A stretch of DNA of 64,000 bases from Gammaproteobacteria bacterium (GTDB taxonomy: Bacteria; Pseudomonadota; Gammaproteobacteria; Steroidobacterales; Woeseiaceae), in contig JAADHU010000051.1 in NCBI GenBank assembly GCA_013151645.1, positions 1 to 64,000 on the forward strand, given 5' to 3'. The translations under genes were made by a program, and so were the position numbers. A model generated the notes under the pieces. The model was not told the DNA's origin and did not search any database. It saw only the letters and a program-made list of their open reading frames with translations. Numbering within the stretch: position 1 is the stretch's first letter; the number at the start of each line of letters is the position of its first letter. Of the stretch, positions 37,087 to 46,858 are shown in pieces.

Positions 37087-38490
37087 TCAAATAACCGGCC
37101 AAGGATGATGAACGCTCATACCCGTTCGACTGACAATGGAGCTGGCTGATTCGCGAGCCTGAGCACGCAATACGTCTTCATCGATTTTTGTCGAACGGTA
37201 GTCTTCGATCACGCGCTCCCCATCGACCCACACGCTATGCACGCCTGCGCCGTTTGCCGTTTCCAACAGTTGTTCAACGACATCGAATTCAGGGAACCAC
37301 TGCAGCCGGTCGGTATCGTGGCAAACGATATCTGCTTTTCGTCCCACTTCAATTGCACCGATACGCTGCGGTAGCCCCATACCTTTCGCGCCATTAAGCG
37401 TAATCATTTCCAGCACTTCCGTTGCCGGGAACAACGTTTCGTCGTTGCGAGCATCCTTGAAAAACCCCGACATCAATCGGGCCGAATTCATGATATCGAT
37501 GGCAACCCCGTCGCTACCCAGCATGATATTGATTCCTGCCCGCGCCATCTCCGGAAACAAACCATGAGACGCAGCACCGAAGCCACCGACCAGCGCGGCG
37601 TAGGGACAAAAGATAACGTTCGTTCCCGTCTCGGCAAGAATGTCGACCTCACTTTGACTGACGTAAACCACATGGGTCAGCGATACGTTCTCTCCCAACA
37701 CGCCCAGATCGGCCAGGTGTTCGATCGGACGTTTGCCGGTATTGCCGAGAAACCACGCTGGATCGGACGCGTACGGGCTCATGTGAGCGGATATACCAAC
37801 GTCGTTGTCGTCGGCCAGACGTTTCGCTGCCAGCCAAACCTCATCCGGATTCACGGCGTGGCCGATCAACAGAGGCCAGGCGACGATACGCGCGTCCGGT
37901 GATTTGCCAAAACGATTAACTTCCTTCTCGAGCGTCTCGATCGCACTGTCGATTGCGGCCGTTTCCGACACCGAGGAATCGAACGACCGGCCTTCAACCC
38001 ACGCACCGACTCGACTTCGAATGCCGGTCTTTTGCAGACCTTCCACGACATCGTCAAGGTGCTGGACAGTACCCGCCTCAATGAATGAGGTTACACCCCC
38101 GTGCAACATGCGCAACGCGGCCACTTGTGCTGACACTTGTTCATCGTGCGGCTCATGTGCATGGAAAAGAGGAATCACCCATTCCATGAGCGTTTTCGAA
38201 AAATCCATTCCCGGTTCGCCGCGGCGAACGCCGCGAGTCAGAGGATCACCCGTAATATGAACATGTGCGTCGGTAAAGCCGGGCGTTACAACAAAGTGCC
38301 GGCCGTCGACGATCGTTTTCGCCTCATAAACAGCATCGAGATCCGCTCGTTTTCCCACCGCGACGATGCTATCGCCGAGCATCGCGATGGAGCCGTCTCG
38401 AATAACGTGACGATCGCTGTTCATTGTAACGATCGTCGCACCGACGATCATCGTATCGACCGAATCGATGCCCGGTTTCGAAGCAGTCAT
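37087..38490 (-). CDS. Amidohydrolase (cytosine deaminase/chlorohydrolase-like)
   Basis: A 467-residue metal-dependent hydrolase of the TatD/amidohydrolase TIM-barrel class. VTPGFTDAHVHITGD carries the HXH pair; further metal or catalytic candidates are the His in ISAHMSPY, the His in SLTHVVYV and the Asp in LGSDGVAID. Overall pattern resembles the ATZ/TRZ and 5-methylthioadenosine deaminase group acting on C-N bonds of heterocycles. ATG at 38490 is chosen over GTG at 38496. It is followed on the same strand at a distance by nothing obvious and preceded 42 bases upstream by a VOC gene; substrate unknown. Confidence 0.85.
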   Translation of the reverse strand: MTASKPGIDSVDTMIVGATIVTMNSDRHVIRDGSIAMLGDSIVAVGKRADLDAVYEAKTIVDGRHFVVTPGFTDAHVHITGDPLTRGVRRGEPGMDFSKTLMEWVIPLFHAHEPHDEQVSAQVAALRMLHGGVTSFIEAGTVQHLDDVVEGLQKTGIRSRVGAWVEGRSFDSSVSETAAIDSAIETLEKEVNRFGKSPDARIVAWPLLIGHAVNPDEVWLAAKRLADDNDVGISAHMSPYASDPAWFLGNTGKRPIEHLADLGVLGENVSLTHVVYVSQSEVDILAETGTNVIFCPYAALVGGFGAASHGLFPEMARAGINIMLGSDGVAIDIMNSARLMSGFFKDARNDETLFPATEVLEMITLNGAKGMGLPQRIGAIEVGRKADIVCHDTDRLQWFPEFDVVEQLLETANGAGVHSVWVDGERVIEDYRSTKIDEDVLRAQARESASSIVSRTGMSVHHPWPVI

Positions 38491-38532
38491 GACCACCCGC
38501 CCCTTTCCGTCCGACGCTTCAAACTGCGAGTC

Positions 38533-39015
38533 CTATTTGCCCCACATTTCTCTCGCCTTCTCGTAGACGCCCTGGTCAAAAGAGAACTCAACCGTGTTGC
38601 CATCCGGGTCTTTCAAGAAACAGATGTAACCGATTTGTTTCGGCATTTGCGTCGGTCCGAAGGCGAGACACCCGGCCTCTTTCCCTTTCGCGGCCAGTTC
38701 GTCGACCATTTCTTTTGTGGGTACCTCGATACCGATGTGCGCGAACGGTCCCAACTCGGCATGTTTGGTCGGCGCAAAGGGATCTTTGCCTTCAAAAAAC
38801 TGTGCCAGGACGAGCAAGAATGGCGCTTCGGCCTGAGAATCGTCACCGACCCAGGCGTTGTAACCGTTCTCATCCTCGCCACGCACCAGAAGTTTCAGGT
38901 GGGTGAATTCTTCGTACCAGGCGATCGTCTTGCTAATGTCCTTGACGCATAGTGCCAGGTGGGTCCAGGTCGGCTTGCGGGGTCGAAGATCGTGTTGTGC
39001 TGTTTCTTCCTGCAT
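38533..39015 (-). CDS. VOC-family protein
   Basis: A 160-residue VOC/glyoxalase-like protein. Possible metal ligands are His in WTHLALCVKD, His in FAHIGIEV and Glu in GNTVEFSFD. Start ATG has AGGAGA 7 bases upstream. It stands directly before the amidohydrolase on the same strand, so the two are probably cotranscribed. Specificity cannot be read. Confidence 0.83.
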   Translation of the reverse strand: MQEETAQHDLRPRKPTWTHLALCVKDISKTIAWYEEFTHLKLLVRGEDENGYNAWVGDDSQAEAPFLLVLAQFFEGKDPFAPTKHAELGPFAHIGIEVPTKEMVDELAAKGKEAGCLAFGPTQMPKQIGYICFLKDPDGNTVEFSFDQGVYEKAREMWGK

Positions 39016-39200
39016 TCGATTGTCTCCTGTATCGAATTCAACTTACGCCAATCCACATCGAGCGTCTAGCCGAGTCAATTGATGGCTGTACCGCTTCTAT
39101 TTTGCATCACACATACGCTCAAAACTTGATCGAGCCCGCACGTTCATATGCATGAAATGTCATTCCCGGAGCGTTAGTCGAGTCCTGCCACCCCATACGA

Positions 39201-39235
39201 AAACGGCCGATGCAGGTTTCTCACCTGCATCAGCC
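39201..39235 (-). terminator. Intrinsic terminator of the TonB receptor gene
   Basis: The stem GATGCAGGT/ACCTGCATC with a 5-base loop (39209-39231) extends past one mismatch by three more pairs (39205-39207 with 39233-39235). On the minus strand it is followed by GTTTT. It begins 23 bases after the receptor stop codon and has the form of a rho-independent terminator. Confidence 0.75.
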
Positions 39236-39257
39236 GCTCCTCGATTACTTCTTTTAC

Positions 39258-41756
39258 CTAAAAGCTGATCGTAGCTTTGATACGGAATATGCGACCGGTG
39301 CCCGGCAGAACCGAGACTTCCTGATAGACGCCCTGCAGCGGCTGGAAATAGCGCTTGTCAAACACGTTATCGATCGTGGCCGTAACCTGGTAGCGCTCCA
39401 TATTTGCAAACAAAGCCGCACGGTAGACGCTGTATGACGGCAGGATCACGGCCCCGGCGGTCACACCGCTGGTCTTGGAAACGCGAGTACCACCGAACGT
39501 CGCACCGAAAACACCGTAGCGGGTTTCGTCAGACGTGTAGGTCAGGAATGCCGTAGCCACAGTGTCAGGAATCGTCTTGCGCTGATAGCCACCCTGCAGC
39601 TCCGGCAGGCAACTGGCGTTCAGTGCCGCGAAAATACCGCCGTAACCCTGTACGCCTGTCACTTGTGTACCGAACAAATTGACCACCGAATGCGTCGGAG
39701 GAATCACGAGGAATTCGCCCTGACCGGAGAAACAGGCGCCTGGCGGCGGAATGTTGAACTCCTGTTTGGTGAACGCACCGGTCATTGACCAGTTGTCGCT
39801 AATGAGATAGTTCATCTCAAATTCGAAGCCTTCCGATGTCTCGTCGTTGACGTTACCGAACGGATCTGCAATCTGGCGTTCCTGATCGTAGAACGTCGCA
39901 GCGCCGAACAACGTGCCATCCATTACATTGAATTTGACGCCGTACTCCATCAATTGGGAACCGAACAGGAATCCATCCCGGACAGGGCCCGGTGAAACGC
40001 CACCATTGGAGTTGTCGTTTAACTCGGATCCTTCGGCATAGGTGAAATACGGTACCAGGCCGATCGGTGTCACATAATTCACGCTGGCGGACCAGGAGAA
40101 ATCGTTGTCGTCACCTTTCAGACGCACGTTCGCCAGACCAGGATCGAAGATTGTTGTGCCGGTATCCATAGAATCGACATCGTAGCTGTCGTAGCGTCCG
40201 GCCAGAATGATACCGAGATCACCGATTTTGATATCACTGACCAACGCGATACCGGTATCCGACCAGCTCGAGTCGTAATTGGAGTCCCAGCCGATCCCGC
40301 CGGTTTCCTGGGTAAACGGACTATCAAATATGTCGTTACCCTGTGCGCCAACCGACAGATCACGACGATCGAGGACGAGATAACCCGAAAGGAAATTCTC
40401 CCGCAGCTCCGAATCGTAAGTCTTGTGTGATGCGGTAAGGAAAAAATCGGCGCTGGTTCGATCATTAAATTCGAAACCGAATTCGTACGACGCCCGCGCC
40501 TCGAATACGTCCATTTTATGCTGTGCCGCGAACCCGGTCGATACGTAAATATCGCCATCCATACTGTCGACGAACAACTGCAAGGAAAGTTTCGAGTTAT
40601 CGAATTCCTTGTTTAGGTCGAGATAACCTGTCAGCGAATCCGATTTGGCGATGGCCTGATCGGACAAGAATACCGTACGGGTATCCAGTTGCGTCGTTCC
40701 CACACCGGTATCGAGACCGTAGGCCGGCGGAACAGCAAAAATACCGAAGTCAATCAGCGTGCGAATATTTGAGGTACCGAAGAACGTGCCAACCACCGGA
40801 TCGATTTCGCTCGGCGTCAACCGTCCGTTGCCGTCGAGGTCCTGCAGGTCCGTGTCACGGCCCGTGATGTAGGTTCCATTGTCGATCAGATCCTGGGTGA
40901 GCCGATTCCAGCCCGCGGTTTGGAAATACCCGTCCGAGTTGTAATACATGCCGCCCGCTTCGATGCTGAACCCATTACCCAGATCGTGCGTAAATGCCAA
41001 TTGCAGCAACTGGTGTTCCGGTTTGCGTCCCCGGTAAAAACTCTCGGAGTCTTCGACCTCACCGTAAACAGACAACCCGGTCTCGCGCCCTGCCATCAGG
41101 AACGGCAGGTTAAGCTCGCCCGTGAAATTGTTCTTGTTGTAACTGCCAGCCGTGTAACTCAGGCTACCCGTCGCACCATCCGATGCCTTCATGCCTGCCG
41201 CCGAAACCGTTTTCGGGTAGAAATTCAATAATCCGCCGACGCGACCGGCACCGTAGATCACGGGTACGGGACCGCGAACGATTTCCACCCGTTCACTGGC
41301 GCCCAGCGGCGTCGGGAAAAGCCCCTGGTTCAAGGCACGCTTGAAACCGCGGAAATAGGTTTCGGAAACCGATCCGCGAATGGTGATAGCTCCCGGTACA
41401 CCGAAGAAGCTGCCGCCGAACGTACCGGGCGTGGTGGTAATGAAATCATCAATGTCCTCAATGCCGTAACGCTCCATCGTCGTAGCACTAATGATGCTGA
41501 TCGAACGTGGCGTTTCCGTAAGCGATCGATTTGTGCCGAACACAGAGTTGGTTGAATTGTCCTCGGTCAGTCCGATTGGGTCGGCCGTGACGATAATTTC
41601 CTCGAGCTCCTCCTCTTCCTGAGCGAATGCGCTCAATGGAATTAGGGCGACCGCGACAAGACCGCACAGGAACATGTGGCCAAGCTTCCTCAAGTCGAAA
41701 ACTTCCGAAACACACTGAATTTTTTGATTGACGGTTTTAGTTGCAATTAACGACAT
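39258..41756 (-). CDS. TonB-dependent outer-membrane receptor
   Basis: An 832-residue receptor. After a signal peptide (LVAVALIPLSAFA, preceded by a longish 27-residue N-region) comes a TonB-box-like EEIIVTA, a plug domain (IEDIDDFITTTPGTFGG, GAITIRGS, ERVEIVRGPVPVIYGAGRVG) and a 22-strand barrel ending RIFRIKATISF. The plug wording fits siderophore (FhuA/FpvA-like) receptors, though the ligand is unproven. The ATG at 41756 has GGAGGA 6 bases upstream, so the in-frame extension to 41960 is rejected. It is monocistronic with its own terminator; no siderophore genes are nearby. Confidence 0.92.
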   Translation of the reverse strand: MSLIATKTVNQKIQCVSEVFDLRKLGHMFLCGLVAVALIPLSAFAQEEEELEEIIVTADPIGLTEDNSTNSVFGTNRSLTETPRSISIISATTMERYGIEDIDDFITTTPGTFGGSFFGVPGAITIRGSVSETYFRGFKRALNQGLFPTPLGASERVEIVRGPVPVIYGAGRVGGLLNFYPKTVSAAGMKASDGATGSLSYTAGSYNKNNFTGELNLPFLMAGRETGLSVYGEVEDSESFYRGRKPEHQLLQLAFTHDLGNGFSIEAGGMYYNSDGYFQTAGWNRLTQDLIDNGTYITGRDTDLQDLDGNGRLTPSEIDPVVGTFFGTSNIRTLIDFGIFAVPPAYGLDTGVGTTQLDTRTVFLSDQAIAKSDSLTGYLDLNKEFDNSKLSLQLFVDSMDGDIYVSTGFAAQHKMDVFEARASYEFGFEFNDRTSADFFLTASHKTYDSELRENFLSGYLVLDRRDLSVGAQGNDIFDSPFTQETGGIGWDSNYDSSWSDTGIALVSDIKIGDLGIILAGRYDSYDVDSMDTGTTIFDPGLANVRLKGDDNDFSWSASVNYVTPIGLVPYFTYAEGSELNDNSNGGVSPGPVRDGFLFGSQLMEYGVKFNVMDGTLFGAATFYDQERQIADPFGNVNDETSEGFEFEMNYLISDNWSMTGAFTKQEFNIPPPGACFSGQGEFLVIPPTHSVVNLFGTQVTGVQGYGGIFAALNASCLPELQGGYQRKTIPDTVATAFLTYTSDETRYGVFGATFGGTRVSKTSGVTAGAVILPSYSVYRAALFANMERYQVTATIDNVFDKRYFQPLQGVYQEVSVLPGTGRIFRIKATISF

Positions 41757-42210
41757 GCTGTCCTCCGCTGCAGGCACCTGATGCTTTGCTGTATGTGAAA
41801 AAACTATTCTTCTCGTTATCGTTGGCCAGTTCCGCGAATGCTGCATCATCGATGAAACTATCGATGCAATGAATATTTCACTTGAAACTGACTGTATGGC
41901 ACGAACGGAGCCCCCCGGGGTGCCGAATATCAGCTTCGAAAAGAACGTGGCAAAAGTCAAGCGAAAGGCCGTTGGCCCGCGGCGCGTTTGACGCCTGCCA
42001 TCTTTTGTTTAAATCGCCGGAATTCGCTCGAGCCGTTTTCCGAAAGGGTTTTCCTCAACGATTACGCGCTATAACGGAACGCCGTTTTGTGTAGCGAAAC
42101 GACAAAGATCGACGGAAACTGTACCGGGTGGTCCATACGCAAGCGCAAGATAGTTTCTTATGGCGGTAAGATTCGTTCGACTTTGAACCGAAAATGCGCA
42201 AGCAAATGTT
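41757..42210. other. 454-base intergenic region before the TonB receptor
   Basis: No credible gene is present. It holds the receptor leader and an operator-like element at 41842-41868: arms TGCATC/GATGCA enclosing two copies of ATCGAT (41848-41853 and 41860-41865). I did not find a convincing Fur box or promoter hexamers. The rest shows nothing recognisable. Confidence 0.5.
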
Positions 42211-42603
42211 TCAGCGCTGCCGGGTCTGTTCGAGAAACATCACACCGTCCCAATAGTCTTCACGCGATTCGACCAGGCCATCGCGAACGGTCATGACCAT
42301 GACGCCGGGAATATCAATCGAGTGGCCGTCGCTGATCGCCCGCATCCTGTATGTAATAGCGACCCGCTCGTTTTGCTCGATGACGTGGATCGGTTCATAG
42401 TGCAAATTCTCGAACTCAGCGAGAAAGCCAAGCAGGCGTTCACGATAAACTTTTCGGGTTTTGCAACCCTTCCCTAGCGCACCGGTCTGCGTATTGACAA
42501 AGTCATCGCTCACATTCGCGGCGACCACATCAGCCTCGCCTGTTGCAAATGAGGCCATATACCGCAGCGCGGTGTCAGCGCAGGAATTCTTGTCTATTGC
42601 CAT
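42211..42603 (-). CDS. NTF2-like/SnoaL-like protein
   Basis: A 130-residue cone-shaped NTF2-like fold: an N-terminal helix pair (CADTALRYMASFATGEADVV), a central sheet (EPIHVIEQNERVAITYRMRA) and a C-terminal strand (GLVESREDYWDGVMFLEQ). Such proteins are ester cyclases, isomerases or ligand binders. AAGGAGG lies upstream of the ATG. It follows the SDR gene after 15 bases on the same strand, so the two form an operon; the substrate is unknown. Confidence 0.85.
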   Translation of the reverse strand: MAIDKNSCADTALRYMASFATGEADVVAANVSDDFVNTQTGALGKGCKTRKVYRERLLGFLAEFENLHYEPIHVIEQNERVAITYRMRAISDGHSIDIPGVMVMTVRDGLVESREDYWDGVMFLEQTRQR

Positions 42604-42618
42604 CGCACTCGTCCTCCT

Positions 42619-43443
42619 TCAGCGCTTGATGCTCATGGTCAGTGACATCCAGTCCGCCATACTCGCGAGGAAGCCCGCGACCTGATTGCCGGCGTAGTGG
42701 ACAGCGTCTTCGCCCAGCATCAACTGAACCGGCGGGTTCTCCGCTTCAACAATCGCAATAATCGCCTGCGCCGCTTTGTTTGCATCGCCCGCCGCGGTTT
42801 GCTTCGCCGCGAAAATCTGCCGGGGAAGGTGTGCCGCAGTGCCCTGGTAGGCCGAGACTTCCTGCTTCGCAGTCAACACTGAGCGGCTGGCGAAATCCGT
42901 ATCCAGTCCACCGGGTTCGATGTTGGTTACTTTCACGCCGAACGCCTGCATTTCCTGGGCCAGCGTCTGACCAAAACCTTCCAACGCGTATTTGCTTGAA
43001 CCGTAGGCGGCCGTCCCGGCCCAGGGAGCCAGGCCGCTAACAGAAGTGATATTAATGATGTGTCCAGAACGCCGACGACGAAAGCCTGGCACCACTGCCT
43101 TGATACAGGCAACAGCACCGAAAAAATTTACTTCGAACAGTGCGCGCAATTCATCGACCGTGAGCTCCTCAACGGCACCGATGAGACAATAGCCTGCATT
43201 GTTGACCAAAACGTCCAGACCACCAGTGCGCATTTCCGCGGCGTCGACCACTTCGGAAATTTTCGCCGAATCAGTAACATCCAGCAGATAACCCAGCGCA
43301 CGCTCGGGATGCAGTCGCTCGAACGCGAGCAGGTCTTTTTCCGTGCGGACTGTGCCGACAACCGTATCGCCCGCTGTGAGTACTTCCTGCGCCAACGCTT
43401 TTCCCAGGCCACTGCTCACGCCCGTCACCAACCAGTTTTTCAT
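42619..43443 (-). CDS. Short-chain dehydrogenase/reductase
   Basis: A 274-residue classical SDR. TGVSSGLGKALA binds NAD(P), NNAG appears as VNNAGYCL, and the catalytic set is Ser in NITSVSGLAP, Tyr and Lys in AAYGSSKYALEG. ATG at 43443 has GGGAGG 6 bases upstream and gives the expected N-terminus MKNWLVTG; the longer frame to 43500 is rejected. Oxidoreductase of unknown substrate, paired with the NTF2-like gene. Confidence 0.9.
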   Translation of the reverse strand: MKNWLVTGVSSGLGKALAQEVLTAGDTVVGTVRTEKDLLAFERLHPERALGYLLDVTDSAKISEVVDAAEMRTGGLDVLVNNAGYCLIGAVEELTVDELRALFEVNFFGAVACIKAVVPGFRRRRSGHIINITSVSGLAPWAGTAAYGSSKYALEGFGQTLAQEMQAFGVKVTNIEPGGLDTDFASRSVLTAKQEVSAYQGTAAHLPRQIFAAKQTAAGDANKAAQAIIAIVEAENPPVQLMLGEDAVHYAGNQVAGFLASMADWMSLTMSIKR

Positions 43444-43552
43444 ACGACCTCCCGGATTCGATGGCTCGATACTAGTGCCATTGATATCCGCTTGCACCAA
43501 ATTTCAGGACTGCAAGGCGATGTGGAGCGACACGGATACGAGGGAGGACACT

Positions 43553-45337
43553 CTATGCGGCGCGAGATTTAACATCCCACTTGTTAAGAAAGGACAGCCG
43601 CCCTGCTTTGCCGAGATAGCGGTTCAGGTATTTGTCCGGCGCGTCTCTCAGGTCAACCAGAATCAGCCCGTCCAGGGAATCGTTGAAGCCTTTGTTGACC
43701 GTGAACGACGCGAAACGACCATTCAATGCCAAATAATGGCGCAGTAAGATCGGCATGCGTTTTCCCTGATCCAGATTGCCCAGTAGCTTGTTGATCACCG
43801 CAATATTGCCCAGCGATGCGAGAATTTCCGGTGTCCACAACTTGCCCTTAACGTGCAAGGGCGATTGTGGGCGGACGTTTTGCTGCCATTCCGGCCGCAC
43901 GGAAAAATTGCTCATCATTGCATCGGCAAGAAACGCACGTGCCAGTGCGGAATATTGCCGCGAAATGCTAACCGGCCCGAACAACGTGTGGTAGTCGGGA
44001 TTTTCAACCATGAAGGCGCCAATACCTCGCCACAGCAAATCGAGTGCTTTGGGTTGTCGTTGGTACCGTAGCGTGACAAACGAGCGTCCGACCTCGATGG
44101 CGTTGCCGATCTGTCCGATGAACGACTCGTCAAATTCGTACAGTGAACGACTGTACAGGTGATCGATGCCATGGTCTCGAAGGATTTCATCGGTCTTGCC
44201 GACTCGATAGGCACCGACGATTTCGCGATTCTGTTTGTGCCAGGCCCACAGATGCCAATAACAGGGATCGAAATGATCGCTGTCCAGTTCACGCCCCGTG
44301 CCCTCATCGACGGCACGAAACGTTGTCTCCCGGTCAATAGCGATCTGCCCCATGAGACAGCCAAGCGCATCGTACGGTGCACAATAGACCGCGTAGACGC
44401 CGGAATCGACGAGTCGGTATGGTTCGAGTTTCTCAATCTGGTGTTGCAGTTTTGCCGCGGCGACATTGAGCGCAATCGCGGCCTCGGGACGGGTTCGCCC
44501 GTCTCCCGGTTGCTGCCTTGTCTTCGCGGTCAGCATATCGGTACTCAGGCGCAGGAAGTCGGTAATCGAAGCGGCATTGCCGAGCGCCGCAATGTCCCGC
44601 GCGGTCAGTAACTCACCCGCCGTCGCACGTACAACACAGTTTTTCTTGTTGGCCAACTCTCGCGGCAGCAGCAGCGTACGCAAACGTTTGTGCACCAGTC
44701 CGGCGAGATAAAATGCGCGACTGTTACGGGCATCGAGGTGTACCGGCATACAGTCCGCAGCGTAACGCCGGGCCAGCCAACCCACCAGTTTGTTCCAGCG
44801 ACCTTCTTCAATGCGCAGGTTGCCGAGCCGTATGCTGGCCACGGTGCCCGCAGGAAAAACCAGCAATGCCCCTCCCGCCGCCAGGTGTTTGCAGGCTTCC
44901 CTGATCCCGCTGGCATTCCTGCTCGACGCATCGTCGTTCAAGACATCGAGCCCAATGAACAAATCGTCGAATTCCGGGAACCGCGACAACAGCTGATTCG
45001 TCAGGACTTTCGTATCGCGGCGTTGGCGCAGCAATTCCCGCGTCATTAACATCCCTTCCAGGCCGCCCAGCGGATGGTTTGCAACGACGATCAACGGTCC
45101 GTTCCCAGGGATCTGCTGCCACGCGCTCTGACTCTGCCAGGCCAGGTCTGCTCCCAGCAAAGTGAGTGCATGGTCAAGCAATTGCCCGCCGACAGGCAGC
45201 GCACTGCTGTGCTGCGATTCTGTCCACGAGTCGTAGATACGGATAAGCGGCGGCAGCCCCATCATCCTGGAAACGAGCCGATTCAACAGTGCGCTTCTAA
45301 AGGGTAGCTGGAGCGGGTGCATTGTCGACTCAGTCAC
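43553..45337 (-). CDS. OlsF-like bifunctional acyltransferase
   Basis: A 594-residue two-domain protein. Residues 60-270 form a glycerolipid-type acyltransferase with the variant motif VANHPLGGLEG in place of HX4D; residues 300-590 form a GNAT-like N-acyltransferase (VGAYRVGKTDEILRDHGIDH, SRSLYEFDESFI, EVGRSFV). This order is that of OlsF, which makes ornithine lipids, phosphorus-free membrane lipids, in one chain. The start is uncertain: GTG at 45337 or ATG at 45322. It follows the ATP-grasp gene after 6 bases and so belongs to the sigma-factor operon. Ornithine-lipid synthesis is inferred from architecture only. Confidence 0.78.
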   Translation of the reverse strand: MTESTMHPLQLPFRSALLNRLVSRMMGLPPLIRIYDSWTESQHSSALPVGGQLLDHALTLLGADLAWQSQSAWQQIPGNGPLIVVANHPLGGLEGMLMTRELLRQRRDTKVLTNQLLSRFPEFDDLFIGLDVLNDDASSRNASGIREACKHLAAGGALLVFPAGTVASIRLGNLRIEEGRWNKLVGWLARRYAADCMPVHLDARNSRAFYLAGLVHKRLRTLLLPRELANKKNCVVRATAGELLTARDIAALGNAASITDFLRLSTDMLTAKTRQQPGDGRTRPEAAIALNVAAAKLQHQIEKLEPYRLVDSGVYAVYCAPYDALGCLMGQIAIDRETTFRAVDEGTGRELDSDHFDPCYWHLWAWHKQNREIVGAYRVGKTDEILRDHGIDHLYSRSLYEFDESFIGQIGNAIEVGRSFVTLRYQRQPKALDLLWRGIGAFMVENPDYHTLFGPVSISRQYSALARAFLADAMMSNFSVRPEWQQNVRPQSPLHVKGKLWTPEILASLGNIAVINKLLGNLDQGKRMPILLRHYLALNGRFASFTVNKGFNDSLDGLILVDLRDAPDKYLNRYLGKAGRLSFLNKWDVKSRAA

Positions 45338-45343
45338 GATGAA

Positions 45344-46420
45344 TCAATCCGTCAACGGGTAGCATGCCGAGGCGCGTTTTTCTTCGCGCCAGCGATTCCG
45401 AACTTCGGACAACGATGGCGGTACGAAGCCGCGTTTGCGATTGATTTGACCGAATCTGAACAAGGTTCTGTATTGCCAGAGCAATGTTTTCAGCGCCGTT
45501 CCCAAACGGGTATTTCGATCCCAGATATGCAGGGACTCCGCACTGGCTGTGTTGATCTCCACAATCTCGATATCTTTACCTTGCTGCAAACGCTGAATAT
45601 TTGAGAATTTGATGTCCAGCCTCCCATAGTGAAACTCCGGAATATCGGACATCAATCGATCGATGCAATCGGTGAGCTCCGGCGTAATCAGGTCATTGCC
45701 ATCGCGAAAAATCCCCCCGCGCGAATGCGTAATCGAGAAAACCAGCCGAAACGATTGACCGCGCTCAATCACCTCATCGAGATGTGCCCGGTGCCGCTCC
45801 CGATAAAGATGCTGCAGGTTACCGGCCCGGCGATCCCGCGCGATCAGTTGTGCCAGCGTACTCACGCCGTCGCCCGTCACATAAGGGCTGTATTTCAGCG
45901 CCAGTGACACAATCCGACCGGTTCGTTCGTCCGGACTACGCACATAAAATATGCCGGCTTCCGGTTCCCAGCTCGCGAGCTTCTGAACGATCACGCCAAC
46001 ACCCTGCGGATAAGCCGCGAGACAACACTCAAGCTGGCCGATATCGTGAATGAGTTTGACGCCGGAACCACGGCAGCCGATATCCGGCTTGCACACAAAC
46101 GGGTATTCGATACCACGCACCCCGGCTTGCGCGACAACACTGGCTGCCTGCAGCTCGGGTGATTCCTGGTCGGTACGATGGTGAATCCAGGGCAGTATCG
46201 ACTCGGCACAGCGACCGGCTGCCTGCTTCATGACCTGACTCTTGCCCACGCCGACCATCCCGGAAACGGGTAGTCTGGGATTGGCAATCAGCGGCAGCGT
46301 CAAAGACCGATACCGACAGGCCAGCAACAGCCATTGCAGGCCAACCGGAATGTACATCAGCCACAGGGGCCAGAACTCAAAGAATGACACCGTCTTGCCA
46401 TCGTGGTGCAGCGGTGGCAT
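45344..46420 (-). CDS. ATP-grasp ligase-like membrane-associated protein
   Basis: A 358-residue protein with a hydrophobic stretch near the N-terminus (FFEFWPLWLMYIPVGLQWLL) and an ATP-grasp fold: FVCKPDIGCRGSGVKLI as the ATP-binding lysine/glycine loop, and YGRLDIKFSN with IVEINTA as the magnesium-binding part. ATP-grasp enzymes join a carboxylate to an amine or thiol; D-Ala-D-Ala ligase and glutamate ligases are relatives. The ATG at 46420 is chosen over TTG at 46486. Position between anti-sigma factor and OlsF-like acyltransferase suggests a cell-envelope substrate. Confidence 0.72.
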   Translation of the reverse strand: MPPLHHDGKTVSFFEFWPLWLMYIPVGLQWLLLACRYRSLTLPLIANPRLPVSGMVGVGKSQVMKQAAGRCAESILPWIHHRTDQESPELQAASVVAQAGVRGIEYPFVCKPDIGCRGSGVKLIHDIGQLECCLAAYPQGVGVIVQKLASWEPEAGIFYVRSPDERTGRIVSLALKYSPYVTGDGVSTLAQLIARDRRAGNLQHLYRERHRAHLDEVIERGQSFRLVFSITHSRGGIFRDGNDLITPELTDCIDRLMSDIPEFHYGRLDIKFSNIQRLQQGKDIEIVEINTASAESLHIWDRNTRLGTALKTLLWQYRTLFRFGQINRKRGFVPPSLSEVRNRWREEKRASACYPLTD

Positions 46421-46600
46421 GCCCGGTGTTACGTGGGCTTGATCAGGTTGCAAGCTGGTTTTCTCCGCTAAGAAGCCAAAAGACAAGCATGTGCCCTGAT
46501 ATAGTTGCCGCTGAAGCTCAAAAGGTTACAGATTTTCGATCGACTATCGCCCCATCCTTTGAGATCGCGCTTTCCAATCGCCGGACAGGCCGTATTTCGC

Positions 46601-46858
46601 TTAATCGCCGCCCAGGTTTTGTTGCCGATAAGCCAAAGCAGCGTTGACCAGTTCCTCCGGGACCGCCTCTGGAATCGAGTCAGCCGAAGGTAGCAAAGCA
46701 TCTTTTTCGAGCAAGACGACGCGCCGGTACTGGTCGACGAATTTTGCACATTTTCTGCACATTCTCAGGTGCAACCCACAGGACACTTTTTGCCAGAACG
46801 GCAAATTTCCCTCCAGGTAGTCCATCATGAATTCATCAAATTGTTTACAGGTCAACAT
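46601..46858 (-). CDS. Zinc-finger anti-sigma factor
   Basis: The 85-residue cytoplasmic protein contains CGLHLRMCRKC, an HX3CX2C zinc motif of the ZAS/anti-sigma family, with an upstream YLEGNLP typical of these proteins. No transmembrane segment follows, so it is the soluble, probably zinc- and redox-responsive kind. It overlaps the sigma gene by 14 bases, the usual pairing that keeps inhibitor and sigma in ratio. 180 bases separate it from the ATP-grasp start used here. Confidence 0.85.
   Translation of the reverse strand: MLTCKQFDEFMMDYLEGNLPFWQKVSCGLHLRMCRKCAKFVDQYRRVVLLEKDALLPSADSIPEAVPEELVNAALAYRQQNLGGD

Noticed and set aside
41757-41960. N-terminal extension of the TonB receptor
   Set aside because: The ATG at 41756 has a strong GGAGGA and starts the signal peptide; the extension looks non-coding and crosses the nested repeat.
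41882-42094. 70-codon open frame in the intergenic region
   Set aside because: No ribosome site or recognisable domain.
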